Positions 26,427-36,600 of a DNA stretch of 64,000 nucleotides are shown here, piece after piece. The stretch comes from Acidobacteriota bacterium (GTDB lineage Bacteria; Acidobacteriota; Blastocatellia; UBA7656): the NCBI GenBank assembly GCA_040754075.1, contig JBFMDH010000023.1:1-64000 (forward strand), given 5' to 3'. Each line of letters starts with the position of its first letter. Position 1 is the stretch's first letter. Position numbers and translations under genes: made by a program. The notes beneath the pieces are model-generated. The model was not told the origin of the DNA. It worked only from the letters and a program-made list of their open reading frames with translations, and did not search any database.

Positions 26427-28760
26427 TTATCGCCCTTTCGCCCAATTCCAACGCATCCCAACGCGGAAGGTGCGACCGACTTCCGGGCGATAAATCGGAG
26501 CAGGAGTAAAACTGGTGTTTGGTGGCGTTGGCGCAAGCAAGACGCCTGTGTTCGGGTCTTTGCTGTCGGTGAAATTATCAACGGCAGTGAAAACCTCCAA
26601 CCCGCTGTAGAGGCGTTTGGCGACGTATAAATCCCAGAGCGCGAATTTCGGCGCAATCACATCTGTCAAAACGCCGTTCACGGTGGCGCGTGAATTGATC
26701 CAGGAACTGTAAAACGTGCCGCGCACATTGGCGCGCAAGCCGAGCTTTTCATCGCTCTCCCAGACAAAGCGCGCGCTGCCTTGATGGCGGTTTCTGCCTG
26801 TCAATTGCAAATCGGTTTTCTTATCGAAGGCATCGAGATAGGTGTACGCGCCGCCAACAGCAAAACCGTGAGCTAACGAAACGTCGCCATCAAACTCGAC
26901 GCCTTGGGTCGCGGCATCGGCAAGGTTTTTATAGAAAAAGAGCAAGCGCCCGAGTTGCGGTTTGAATGCCGGGTCAATGCCTTCTTGCGCCATGATTGCC
27001 GCAAGCTGCTGCGGCGAGGTGATGAATCCCAGACTCACCGAATCAATCAAGTCGTGTATGTCATTGCGAAAAATATTCACGCCAAACCGAACGCGACGAT
27101 TGCGCGTTGTATATTCGCTACCCACTTGCCAGGAGTTGGCATATTCGGGTTGGAGATTCGGATTGCCGATGACTTGATAAAAATTGGTCGGGTTCAGAAA
27201 GCGAAAGTAGAGTTGCCCTAAATCTGGAGCGCGAAAGCCGCGACCATACGAAACGCGCAAGCGCAAGCCTTCCGTGACTTTGAAATTCACGCCAACTTTC
27301 GGCGAGAAAGCGTCGCCGAAGATCGAATGGCTATCATAGCGAAACCCTAACGTCACAGTTAGGCGATTGAGGCTAAGACGATCTTGCGCCCAAAATACGC
27401 CTGTGTCGGCTTGATTGCCACCGTCATCGCGCAAACGGTTCGCGCCGCGATAACGATCTGTCCAAAATTCGCCGCCGATTTGCACCAATTGCCGCTCGCC
27501 TAAAATTCTTCCAAGCGTCGCGTCAACTTTGCCCAGTCGCTCGTGCAGCGTGCCCGGCGTAAGCGGCGTATTGAGCGATGGCGCAAGTCTCCCATTGGAA
27601 ATCTCATCAAACTTTGCAAAATAACCGCGCGCCTGTAATGTCGTTCGCCCATCAATCTGCCAGTCTGCGGTCAGACCGTAGTTTTGTGATTCTTCATCAA
27701 TGTCGTTCGTTTGTGACCCGAGCTCGCCAACGGAACGTCCGCGTTGATTCGTCCAGTAGCTATTGACCAAAGTCGAAAGCGAAAAGGAGGGAGTAACTTG
27801 ATACTTGAATTTCGCCAGCGCGTCGTAGCGATGAAACCCTGCGCCAGTGGTGTCGAAAGTCGTAGGCGTTAAATCGAAGCCGTTGTTTTTGTGACGCTCA
27901 AAGCTGAAAAAGCCGCTCCATTGATTTTGCGAAAATCCCGCTTCGGCGCGAGCGTCGAACGCGCCGTAGTTGCCGCCGGAAGTGGTCAAGGAAAACTCGA
28001 ATGGTGATGAAGGCTCGCGGGTGATGAGGTTGATGACGCCGCCGATGGCATCCGAACCGTAGAGCGCGGAGGATGCGCCTTTGACCACTTCAACGCGGTC
28101 GAGCCTGCTGGTTGATTGACGGTCAAGGTTCAACACACCGCGTTTGATGCCACGCGCTCCGACTATCGGCTGCCCGTCAAGCAAGACCAGCACCTGGCGC
28201 GAATCAATGCCTTGAATCTGTTCGCCTGCCGCGCCTGCGGTCTCCGAACCGCGACGAGTTACTACACCTGGGAGTTCGCGCAAAACTTCAGCGACCGTTT
28301 CATAACCGGTGTCGCGTATGCGTGAACGCCCGACGACTTCAACGCGGGTATTTAAGCTTTCGCGCAACTCTTCTTGGCGTGAGCCGGAGACGACGGTGAG
28401 TCTCTCCGTAAGTAATGCAGGCGCAAGCGCAAAACTGATGGCGTCGGAAGAGGGCAAGTCAACCTCTTTCGATAGCGGCGCGAAACCTTCGGCGCTTGCA
28501 GTGAGGCGACAGCGTCCGCTCGAAACCGCTGAGAAAACGAACTCGCCATTGGCGTCGGATTTAACGGCGCGTTCAAAGCCTGTAGCGAGGTGTTCGATAG
28601 TGACCGATGCGCCGGTAATCACCGCGCCCGTCTGGTCAACGACTTGTCCGCGCGCGGCGATGGATTGCGCAAAGAGGGAATGCGTGGAAGAATTGAGAAG
28701 TAAAAAAACGAGCGTCAAGGTTGCCAGTTGACGCCAACGACTAGTGATTGAATAACACAT
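26427..28760 (-). CDS. TonB-dependent outer membrane receptor with carboxypeptidase-like N-terminal domain
   Basis: 777 residues. A signal sequence (LTLVFLLLNSSTHSLFAQ) is followed by a carboxypeptidase-regulatory-like beta domain (ARGQVVDQTGAVITGASV; about residues 35-115). The plug domain begins with a TonB box-like region and has VAEVLRELPGVVTRRG and LDRVEVVKGASSALYGSDAIGGVINLIT. A 22-strand-type barrel follows, with RVSYGRGFRAPDLGQLYF, and ends in an aromatic-terminated strand. It imports an iron complex or similar ligand across the outer membrane with TonB energy. The downstream propeller and PepSY membrane proteins and upstream small proteins form one leftward cluster, and a Fur-like box lies at its head. 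Confidence 0.93.
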   Translation of the reverse strand: MCYSITSRWRQLATLTLVFLLLNSSTHSLFAQSIAARGQVVDQTGAVITGASVTIEHLATGFERAVKSDANGEFVFSAVSSGRCRLTASAEGFAPLSKEVDLPSSDAISFALAPALLTERLTVVSGSRQEELRESLNTRVEVVGRSRIRDTGYETVAEVLRELPGVVTRRGSETAGAAGEQIQGIDSRQVLVLLDGQPIVGARGIKRGVLNLDRQSTSRLDRVEVVKGASSALYGSDAIGGVINLITREPSSPFEFSLTTSGGNYGAFDARAEAGFSQNQWSGFFSFERHKNNGFDLTPTTFDTTGAGFHRYDALAKFKYQVTPSFSLSTLVNSYWTNQRGRSVGELGSQTNDIDEESQNYGLTADWQIDGRTTLQARGYFAKFDEISNGRLAPSLNTPLTPGTLHERLGKVDATLGRILGERQLVQIGGEFWTDRYRGANRLRDDGGNQADTGVFWAQDRLSLNRLTVTLGFRYDSHSIFGDAFSPKVGVNFKVTEGLRLRVSYGRGFRAPDLGQLYFRFLNPTNFYQVIGNPNLQPEYANSWQVGSEYTTRNRRVRFGVNIFRNDIHDLIDSVSLGFITSPQQLAAIMAQEGIDPAFKPQLGRLLFFYKNLADAATQGVEFDGDVSLAHGFAVGGAYTYLDAFDKKTDLQLTGRNRHQGSARFVWESDEKLGLRANVRGTFYSSWINSRATVNGVLTDVIAPKFALWDLYVAKRLYSGLEVFTAVDNFTDSKDPNTGVLLAPTPPNTSFTPAPIYRPEVGRTFRVGMRWNWAKGR

Positions 28761-28885
28761 TTGATGCCTCCTTAATTCGCGCCGCTTCCAGATAAAGCGG
28801 ATGCGAGTTAATCAGCCGTGTGCTAGTATCGAAACGCACACTGCCGGTTAAGTTTTACCGAACTGAAACGGATTAGTTGTTGCAC

Positions 28886-28925
28886 TGAAGCCTTCGGCGT
28901 TGCTGCGCTGAAGGCTTCACTTTTT
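28886..28925 (+). other. Stem-loop with T-tract upstream of the receptor gene
   Basis: TGAAGCCTTCGGCG (28886-28899) pairs with CGCTGAAGGCTTCA (28906-28919) with one mismatch and a 6-base loop, and is followed by CTTTTT on the plus strand. It looks like a rightward intrinsic terminator, but no plus-strand gene precedes it. It lies 125 bases upstream of the leftward TonB receptor gene. Confidence 0.5.
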
Positions 28926-29000
28926 ATCACTCAATATTTGAGCAATTCTAGGTACGCCGATTTTCGCTTTCGATGAAATGCCGGTGAATTGCCATGGGGT

Positions 29001-29249
29001 TCACAGTTGCAACACCGGCACGGCAAGACGGCGGGCTTGCAAGCTGACGGCTTCGATTTGGGTCGGGTTCATGGTCTCGCGCGAGATGATGAACAGACCT
29101 GCCTGCATATTTTTTTCAAACCGTAAGCAATCCTCTAGTCGACAATGCGCGAAATTGCAGACGCCGCATTTGAGCAGCCAACACTTGAGACGAATGATTT
29201 GCTCGTCATTGCTGTCGCCAAAGATGATGATTGGCAAAGCTTCTTTCAT
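29001..29249 (-). CDS. Small cysteine-containing protein, DUF2325-like
   Basis: 82 residues beginning MKEALPIIIFGDSNDEQI. The arrangement is strand, helix, LLKCGVCNFAHC, helix, AGLFIISRETMNPTQIEAVSLQA and a last short VPVLQL strand. It resembles DUF2325 proteins, which have a Rossmann-like half with cysteines and are often near metal or iron genes. Three cysteines lie close together (CGVCNFAHC) and could bind metal. It sits inside the iron-uptake cluster between the DUF3386 gene and the TonB receptor. The ribosome binding site (AGGCTT) is weak, so both start and family are moderate calls. Confidence 0.5.
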   Translation of the reverse strand: MKEALPIIIFGDSNDEQIIRLKCWLLKCGVCNFAHCRLEDCLRFEKNMQAGLFIISRETMNPTQIEAVSLQARRLAVPVLQL

Positions 29250-29340
29250 AAGCCTGTGTTGATTAGCCGAGAGTAATAGCACCGAAAGATGAAGCGGTCG
29301 CTATCGGATTTTACGCCGCCGAACCTGAGCCACCGCCGGT

Positions 29341-30111
29341 TCACTTTCGGACAGCTTGTTCGCCAGAATCTCTGAGGCGAACATTACTGATTTCGATGAT
29401 GCGCGCCGTGACCTGCCCGTTTTCGGCGCGAATGATTCGGCGTGACGCAGGAACCCACAGACCCGAAGTATTGGCGTAAGCATCGGTGAACATCTCTGTG
29501 CGTTTCAGTTGTCCGGTCTTGGCGTCGAAGTAGGTAACAGTGAAATGTTTGGGAAGGAATTTACCGCCTTCCGTGAGCGTGGTTTCCAGCACCGTGATGG
29601 TGAATTTATCGCCAGCCATGGTGCGCGTTACTTCGACGGTTTGACCATCGCGCACCCGATAGCTTGATTTCATGGAGTCGTTTAGTTGCAGCAAACGACC
29701 GAGTGGGTTTTTATCGTCTTCGCCGAAAGTGAGGGGATAGCGACCATCGCCTTTGGCGAAATCGCCGCCGCGACGATGTGCCAGCATACTGCTCAATTGA
29801 TCGTTGACCCATTCCTTCGCCTCTTCCGATAAGCCGTCAATCTTCACCTCAACGCCTTTGGCGTCAGAGTACAGGAGCGTCCCTTTGGTGATGCGCCCGT
29901 TGTCATTAAAAGTGAAATCAGCTGCGAAGCCACGAAAATTCTGGGGAAAAGTCTGCCGCGCATCGTGCGCCTTTTTGAGCAAGGCGTAAGCTTCGGGGTC
30001 TGCCTTCGCTTCTTTGGCAGCAGTTTGTTGCGCCGCGACCGTGCCGCCAAGCAAAGCGATGCAGCAGGCGGCAAGTAAAGTTTGCGTCAATGTTGCTAGG
30101 TTATTTTTCAT
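29341..30111 (-). CDS. Exported DUF3386 family protein
   Basis: 257 residues with a signal peptide (LLAACCIALLGGTVAAQQ). The mature protein is a beta-rich domain with KAHDARQTFPQNFRGFAADF and a C-terminal SGLWVPASRRIIRAENGQ, matching the DUF3386 family known from cyanobacteria and planctomycetes, whose function is unknown. AGGAG lies seven bases before the ATG at 30111. It is the second gene of the leftward iron-uptake cluster, so a periplasmic binding or folding role in that process is a reasonable inference. Confidence 0.75.
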   Translation of the reverse strand: MKNNLATLTQTLLAACCIALLGGTVAAQQTAAKEAKADPEAYALLKKAHDARQTFPQNFRGFAADFTFNDNGRITKGTLLYSDAKGVEVKIDGLSEEAKEWVNDQLSSMLAHRRGGDFAKGDGRYPLTFGEDDKNPLGRLLQLNDSMKSSYRVRDGQTVEVTRTMAGDKFTITVLETTLTEGGKFLPKHFTVTYFDAKTGQLKRTEMFTDAYANTSGLWVPASRRIIRAENGQVTARIIEISNVRLRDSGEQAVRK

Positions 30112-30156
30112 AATGATTCTCCTGATCAATTTCGTTTAAAACATTTTTCACTTATT

Positions 30157-30381
30157 TCACATGATGGTTGATTCCGAATAATTTTGTGTGGGGGAAAATT
30201 TTCCCTCTGCGTGAAGAACTTGCAAAAGGTTACCCACGGCATCTGCCAAACAGAAAAATTGCGCTTGTGACATGGTAAGCATGACATTGTTTACAACTAC
30301 ATGAATGCAACCGGTGGCACAGCGAAAACAGGAGTACCCGCGTTGATTTTGAGGCGAGTGCTGTTGATCGATTTGATTCAT
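30157..30381 (-). CDS. 74-residue cysteine-motif protein at the head of the iron cluster
   Basis: A small protein with a CFRCATGC motif (residues 18-25) followed by IHVVVNNVMLTMSQAQFFCL. A C-x2-C-x3-C with a following histidine and a 'fGn..l.l...qF' stretch resembles small DUF6686-type proteins of Bacteroidota that accompany TonB receptors. The resemblance is by eye only. AGGAG lies eight bases before the ATG, supporting translation. It is the promoter-proximal gene of the cluster, downstream of the candidate Fur box. Metal binding or metal sensing is an inference. Confidence 0.6.
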   Translation of the reverse strand: MNQIDQQHSPQNQRGYSCFRCATGCIHVVVNNVMLTMSQAQFFCLADAVGNLLQVLHAEGKFSPTQNYSESTIM

Positions 30382-30554
30382 AATCTAATCTCCTATTCCG
30401 TGTTTGAACTAAAGTTATCGTGAATCCTGGCTTGAAATGTAAATTGCGGTGACGAGTTAACCTCCCTGCCTGAGCCTTTTGCAACTCAATAAAGTGAGGC
30501 GGAAGGGCTGCCTGCTTGCGCCAACGATGGTTTGCTGAACGCCTTACTTAATTG

Positions 30555-30573
30555 AAATCGAAACTCATTTTCA
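30555..30573 (-). promoter_or_regulatory. Candidate Fur box
   Basis: The 19 bases GAAATCGAAACTCATTTTC match the E. coli Fur consensus at 13 of 19 positions. They lie 174 bases upstream of the first gene of the leftward TonB/PepSY cluster, so iron repression of the cluster is plausible. The surrounding 477-base intergenic region (30382-30858, divergent from leuS) holds no gene that I can see. GGATAGGACT precedes the leuS start. Confidence 0.45.
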
Positions 30574-30858
30574 TTTAAAGAATCAACACTATACTCACAA
30601 AGGCGATAAGCTGTCAACAATTCATCAGATACTTTTTGAGATTATCCGGAACTTAATTTCAACTTTCAGTTGCTGCTTCTCTAAGTAGCAGTCTATTATT
30701 AGCCTTATGAAATTCGCAACCATATTGAGATTGAAACTCAATCTGCTCAACCCACTGCTTGCCCGCTAAGGGCAAAATAATTTTTCGCGCCGCAAAAGGC
30801 TTTCGACAAATCCATCATTCATCAATAAACTAAACACTTTTTAAATAAGGATAGGACT

Positions 30859-33462
30859 ATGGACGAGAAATATTTTCCGCAAGCCATCGAAACCAAATGG
30901 CAAAAACGCTGGGCAGATGAAAAAACTTTTGAAGTTAAAGAAGACCCGACCCGACAGAAATTTTATTGTCTGGAAATGCTCGCTTACACTTCGGGACGCG
31001 CTCACATCGGGCACATGAGCAATTATGCAATCGGCGACGCGCTGTCGTGGTACAAACGCATGCGCGGCTTCAACGTCCTGCACCCGTTCGGTTGGGACGC
31101 TTTCGGACAGCCTGCCGAAACCGCCGCCATCAAACACGGCACCGACCCCGAAGATTTCACCCGCGATGCCATCAAAACCATGAAAGGGCAGTTGCAACGC
31201 ATGGGCATCAGCTATGACTGGTCGCGTGAAGTGGCAACCTGCGACCCCGAATACTACAAATGGAATCAGTGGTTTTTTATCGAGATGTACAAACGCGGCA
31301 TGATTTATCGCAAATTGTCGCCGGTCAACTGGTGTCCCAAAGAAAACATTTCGCTATCGAACGAACAGGCATCGGGCGGCGTCTGTTGGCGTTGCGATAC
31401 CCCGGTGATTCAAAAACCCTTGATGCAATGGTTCGCGCGCATCACCGATTATGCAGGCGAGTTGCTCGATTGTCTGGATGATATGGAAGGCAACTGGCCC
31501 GAGCGCGTCATTGACCAACAACGCAACTGGATTGGTCGTTCGCGCGGCGCGCACGTGACTTTCAAAATCGCTGACTTTGATGAATCCATCACCGTCTTCA
31601 CCACGCGCATCGATACGATTTATGGCGCCAATGCTATCGTGCTTGCGCCTGAACATGCGTTGGTTGAAAAACTGGTCGAGGGTACACCGACCAAAGATGA
31701 AGTGTTGGCGGTTGCCGCAAAATTGAAAAATCAGAATCGTTCGGCGCGCACCCTTGAAGATTTGGAAAAAGAGGGCGCGTTTACCGGGCGTTTTGCTATC
31801 AATCCGTTCAACGGCGAACTGATGCCGATTTGGATTGCCAATTTCGTGTTGATTGAATACGGAACCGGCGCGATTATGGCGGTGCCTGCGGGCGACCAAC
31901 GCGACTTTGAATTTTCGCGCAAATACAATATCCCGTTTCGGCAAATCAAATTGACCGGTGATGGCAAAGAAATTCCCGCAGACGAATTGGAAGTCGCCGA
32001 CGAATCGTGGACAACCACGGTCAACACCGGCGAGTGGAGCGGACTCACTTCCCAAGCAGCAAATGAGAAGATGACCGCCTATGCCGAAGAACAGGGATTT
32101 GGCAAAGGCGCGATTACCTACAAGATTCGCGACTGGGGCATCTCGCGGCAACGTTACTGGGGAACCCCTGTACCGATGATTCATTGCGAGCAGTGCGGCA
32201 CTTCGCCGGTTCCCGAAAGTGAATTGCCGGTGGTGTTGCCGAAAGGCGTGAATTTGAATGTCACCGAAGGCTCACCGCTTGACCACGTTCCCGAATTCGT
32301 CAACGTCGCCTGTCCGCAGTGCGGTGGTGAGGCAAACCGCGATACCGACACGATGGACACTTTCGTTGACTCGAACTGGTATTACTTCCGTTACTCAGAC
32401 CCGCATAACGACACGCAACCGTTCGACCCGCAAATCATCGCGTACTGGTTGCCGGTTGACCAGTACATCGGCGGCATCGAACACGCGGTCATGCATTTGA
32501 TTTACACGCGCTACTGGAACAAGGTCATGCGCGATATGGGTTTGGTGAAATTCGATGAACCGGTAACCAAATTGTTGACCCAAGGCATGGTCTGCAAAGA
32601 ATCTTACAAATGCCCTGAGCACGATTGGCTGTTCCCTGAAGAAGTCACTAAAGAGAAGACCTGCAAATTCTGCGGCAGACCGGTCATCATCGGGCGCAGC
32701 GAAAAGATGTCGAAATCGAAAAAGAATGCCGTTGACCCGATGGAGATGATTGAGCGTAACGGCGCGGACGCTTTGCGATTGTTCGTGTTGTTTGCCGGAC
32801 CGCCGGAAAAAGACAAGGAATGGTCTGACGAAGGATTCGATGGCGCTGAACGTTATTTATCGCGTGTCTGGCGCATCGCCGGGAAATGGCAAGGGCGTAT
32901 CAACGGCGCGGCGATTCCGGCAATTGCTGCGGACAATTTAGCCGATTATCAACGCAAATTGTTACGCAAAACTCATCAGGTGATTCAAGCGATAACCGAA
33001 AATCTCGAAGAGCGCATGCATTTGAACACCTGCATTTCGGCGTTAATGGAACTCACGAACGAACTTTACGCCTTCGATTTAGCGGTTGATAAAAACGGCG
33101 AAGCGACGGCGCAGGATTCGAGCATCGCCCGCGAAGCGTTGGAAGCTTTGATACGAATGCTGGTGCCCTTCGCGCCGCACATTGCCGAAGAGATGTGGGA
33201 AGCTTACGGTCACACGACCAGTCTGGCTTTTGCGAAATGGCCCGAATTTAACGCCGACTGGGCGCGCGAAGAAGCTATCGAAATCGCCGTTCAGGTGAAT
33301 GGCAAATTGCGCGGCAGAGTTTTTGTTGCGCCCGATGCCGACGAAGAAACGATTAAACAGACGGCCTTTGCCGATGAAAAAATCAAAGCCAATACCGATG
33401 GCAAAGAGATTGTCAAAGTCGTGGTCATCCCGCGTCGCCTCGTCAACATCGTGGTGAAATAA
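30859..33462 (+). CDS. leuS: Leucyl-tRNA synthetase
   Basis: 867 residues, a normal bacterial length. The class I signatures are YTSGRAHIGHMSNYAIGD (HIGH motif, about residues 42-59) and the KMSKSKKN loop near residue 616. The editing domain is present (TFTTRIDTIYGANAIVLAPEH-like region and GTGAIMAVPAGDQRDFEF), as are a zinc-type insertion (CPEHDWLFPEE...CKFCGRP) and the C-terminal anticodon-binding domain ending NIVVK. It charges tRNA-Leu in the cytoplasm. It is monocistronic. No T-box-like leader was recognised upstream. Confidence 0.97.
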   Translation: MDEKYFPQAIETKWQKRWADEKTFEVKEDPTRQKFYCLEMLAYTSGRAHIGHMSNYAIGDALSWYKRMRGFNVLHPFGWDAFGQPAETAAIKHGTDPEDFTRDAIKTMKGQLQRMGISYDWSREVATCDPEYYKWNQWFFIEMYKRGMIYRKLSPVNWCPKENISLSNEQASGGVCWRCDTPVIQKPLMQWFARITDYAGELLDCLDDMEGNWPERVIDQQRNWIGRSRGAHVTFKIADFDESITVFTTRIDTIYGANAIVLAPEHALVEKLVEGTPTKDEVLAVAAKLKNQNRSARTLEDLEKEGAFTGRFAINPFNGELMPIWIANFVLIEYGTGAIMAVPAGDQRDFEFSRKYNIPFRQIKLTGDGKEIPADELEVADESWTTTVNTGEWSGLTSQAANEKMTAYAEEQGFGKGAITYKIRDWGISRQRYWGTPVPMIHCEQCGTSPVPESELPVVLPKGVNLNVTEGSPLDHVPEFVNVACPQCGGEANRDTDTMDTFVDSNWYYFRYSDPHNDTQPFDPQIIAYWLPVDQYIGGIEHAVMHLIYTRYWNKVMRDMGLVKFDEPVTKLLTQGMVCKESYKCPEHDWLFPEEVTKEKTCKFCGRPVIIGRSEKMSKSKKNAVDPMEMIERNGADALRLFVLFAGPPEKDKEWSDEGFDGAERYLSRVWRIAGKWQGRINGAAIPAIAADNLADYQRKLLRKTHQVIQAITENLEERMHLNTCISALMELTNELYAFDLAVDKNGEATAQDSSIAREALEALIRMLVPFAPHIAEEMWEAYGHTTSLAFAKWPEFNADWAREEAIEIAVQVNGKLRGRVFVAPDADEETIKQTAFADEKIKANTDGKEIVKVVVIPRRLVNIVVK

Positions 33463-33663
33463 GCCGTAGTAGATTGGAGCCATTTTCGCCTGAGCTTACG
33501 ATGAGTTCGTTGAGAAAGCGGTCTTTGACCACCAATGATCAGGCTTGTTCAACCTCAGTTAATGATTTTGCAAGCCACCCAAGAAACCCTGTTTTCAAAC
33601 GAGGCAAAAGTAAATAAGCGATTCACATTCACTTTTTATTTTTGCCTTTTTACTTTTTACTTT

Positions 33664-36600
33664 TTATTTCAATCTGAGTGTCGGGTCGCCTAAGAGTATC
33701 CAGGTGCGGCGAATGTCCATATCCGCGATTGCAGTTTTTGCCTGTTGCGCGGCTTCCCCGATGGTCACTCTTTTCGCAGCAGAGTTGAACAGCCGGTTGA
33801 TAAAATTTTGATTCAATACTTTTTGACCGTGCGGCGAAGTCAAACCCGATGATGCCCACACGGCAAGTGCGCCGCCGCGACCGGCAAGCAGTAAAGCTTC
33901 ACCAAGCGATTCCGATTCGGCTTCCGAAAAATCGCCGTTCAAACAACTCATGGTCACAAACATCGGTAAACTCGCGTTGGTCAAATTCCTTGCTTCCTGT
34001 GCCGTCAACAGATTGCCGCGCCACACATTGAGCGACCCGTGACCGACATAATTCACCAATCGCTGCCCGCGATTCAGGGCGTCAAAGAGTTTCGCTTTTG
34101 CCGTCGTCGCATCCAGTTGTCCGCGTCTGAGTTCTTCGACCTTCAGTTGCGCTTCGATCAATGATCGAATCCCGCCATTCGCACCTTCAAAATCAAAACC
34201 TTCATTGGCATCGGAAACCAACAATGCAGACGCTGGCGCGACGTTTGGTTGATAATGCAAAATTTTCGCGATTACATTTTCGGCATCCGTCAGCGTTCGC
34301 GCGGGCAACCGCCCCACTGCCATTTCAGCAATCCCGTCGTCGTTGAAATCCGCGAACCAATCATCGGATGCGGTCTCCATAAACTCCGTGTCAATGAATC
34401 TGGTCGGCAATAAATCGAACTCACCCCGCCCCAGATAATTTTTCGCATCATACGAAGCATCGCCGACGAGTAATACAAAGCGCGGGCGTTGGAGTTTATT
34501 GCTCTGCGTATTGCTCAAAAAGGCTCTGATGGCTTGCGGCGATTTGTTGCCGAAGTTGAATTCATCGTAGAGGTCTTCGACATCAACGAGCGCCACCTTC
34601 AAGCCTTCGGCTTCACGTTTCTGTTTCAACGGCTTGAGCGCGTCAAGGAACTGACCATTGGCAATCACCACGAAATCGGCTCCACTAGCCGGTTTCAAGT
34701 CTGAGGGGATATTCAATTTCACGCTCACCGGTTGACCTGGCTGGTCATTGGCAATCGCTAAAAGTCGGCGGGTTCCCTTTTCAAAAGTCGCAACACTTAA
34801 AATCAACCCGCCGAGTTTTGACTGCTCAATCGTGCAGGCAAGTTCCTGCGGCGCATCTGTTGCCGTCACATCAAACACGCGAAGGTTTTTCGAGGTGAAG
34901 CCATTTATCGAAATGCGTTCGCCTTCCCTTGCCGTAAATTTCAATTGATTATTTTCGGCGGTAAAGGTTTTCGGATAGGAGACGCGAATCGCATCCACCA
35001 GCGAAACATCGCTTGCGCCGTTTTGCGCGGTTAAGCGAACGGTGTTCACCCCTGTTTGCAGAAACGCCAGCGGCACTGCAAATTTTTCCGCATGATTTTG
35101 CTGCGCGTTGAAATCGAGATAGCCGATTAGATTGCCATTGAGTTGCACCTGCACGCGATGGGCTTGTTGTGTGACACCCTGCAAAGTGATTTCAAGCGTC
35201 GCTTTTTCCGCCGCGTTGATGGCGAGATTTTTAAGCGTAAGAGTTTGGTCAACGGTTTGCGCAGTGATAATCGCGCCAAAGAAATTTTCTTTTTCACCAT
35301 TTCGTAATGCCGCGAAATAGATGCTGCGGTCACGCCGTTCAATGGTTTCAATAAATGATTGCGGCGTGATTTCGCCTCTGCCGGTTTGCGCAACCAGACG
35401 TTTGCCGGACTGTGTACCTTCAACCAGCCAGTAAATTCGCGTATTCGTCGATGGCGTATCCAAACCGACGCCGTAAAATTCAACTGCCTGTAACGAACCT
35501 GATTTATCCGTGACTACGGAAATCGGAATCTCTTTACCTTCGACAAACATCTGCAAGGTTTGCGGGTTCGCGTCTTTTGATAAACCGGCACGGCTGAGTT
35601 CGGTTGGTGTCAGGCGATAAAACCCCTCTTGCTTCACGCCAATCTTGATTGCCCGCAGTGATTCCATCATCCCTGGCGAATCGGTTTCGGTTTTCCCGGA
35701 AATTTTTGCGAGCGTCAAATTGTCATCCGTATTTGCAAACCGGTTTATTGAACCCGCGACCGTTTCAATAATTTTTGAGGTATCGATTTCGGCGAACGGT
35801 TTAGAAACATCGGTTAAAAATCTCGCCTGCACGGGTTCATCAGGTTTCCCGCCAACTGATTTCACATAAACCGGGCCGTGCCAGGTCGAGTGCCCATTCA
35901 GGTCAACATCTTCCAACCAGTATGCGGCAGTTTCCGATGTGCCGCTTACCCAAAACCCGTAATGGTCGCCCGCTGTTAAAACCGCTCCCGCCTTGAGCGC
36001 CGAACCGGCGACGAGTTGCGCATTCAACAATTCACGTTTGCCGTTTTCATCGCGATAGATATTAAAGCCGAGATTGTCGGCTTCAAATCCGGTTTGCCAT
36101 TCAATCAAGCTGCCGTTGTCAAAGCCGGTTGCCGAAAGCGCCATCAGTTCAACCAAGGTTGGTTGCGAGCAGGCGGAAAATTCCGAGGTGTTCCCCGAAG
36201 CATCCGTAGCGGTCGCAGTAACCCGCGAACCCGATGCCACCGCAACATTGAAGGTCACATTAAATGTCGCGTCGCCGGAAGCGTTGGTTGTGACGTTGGT
36301 CGCGCCGAGGTAATTTCGCCCTTCACCAAATCCCGAATTATCGCAGGAGGTGTTGGCATAAAAATCCAATTGAAATGCGGCATTCGCCGAACTGTTCAAC
36401 GTGCCTTGAATGGTGATGCTTACGCCAATGACCGCCGAAACCGAAGTGATGACCGGATAGTTTTGCAGATTATTCGCCCCGGTATCGGGGTCAAGATTAT
36501 CATTGACTTGTACAACCCCATTGTTGCCCAAATCAATGCCCATCAGGTTATTTGAATAAATCGAGTTGGCAGTAATACGGTTGCCGGTGGCGACTGAGCC

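Noticed and set aside
25115-26656. Longer start for the PQQ-like protein giving 109 extra residues
   Set aside because: The extra residues are Arg/Ser-rich and non-conserved, whereas ATG 26329 has GGAG and opens a signal peptide.
31354-32184. 276-codon minus frame inside leuS
   Set aside because: leuS is complete and conserved on the plus strand; the minus frame has no start signal and no motif.
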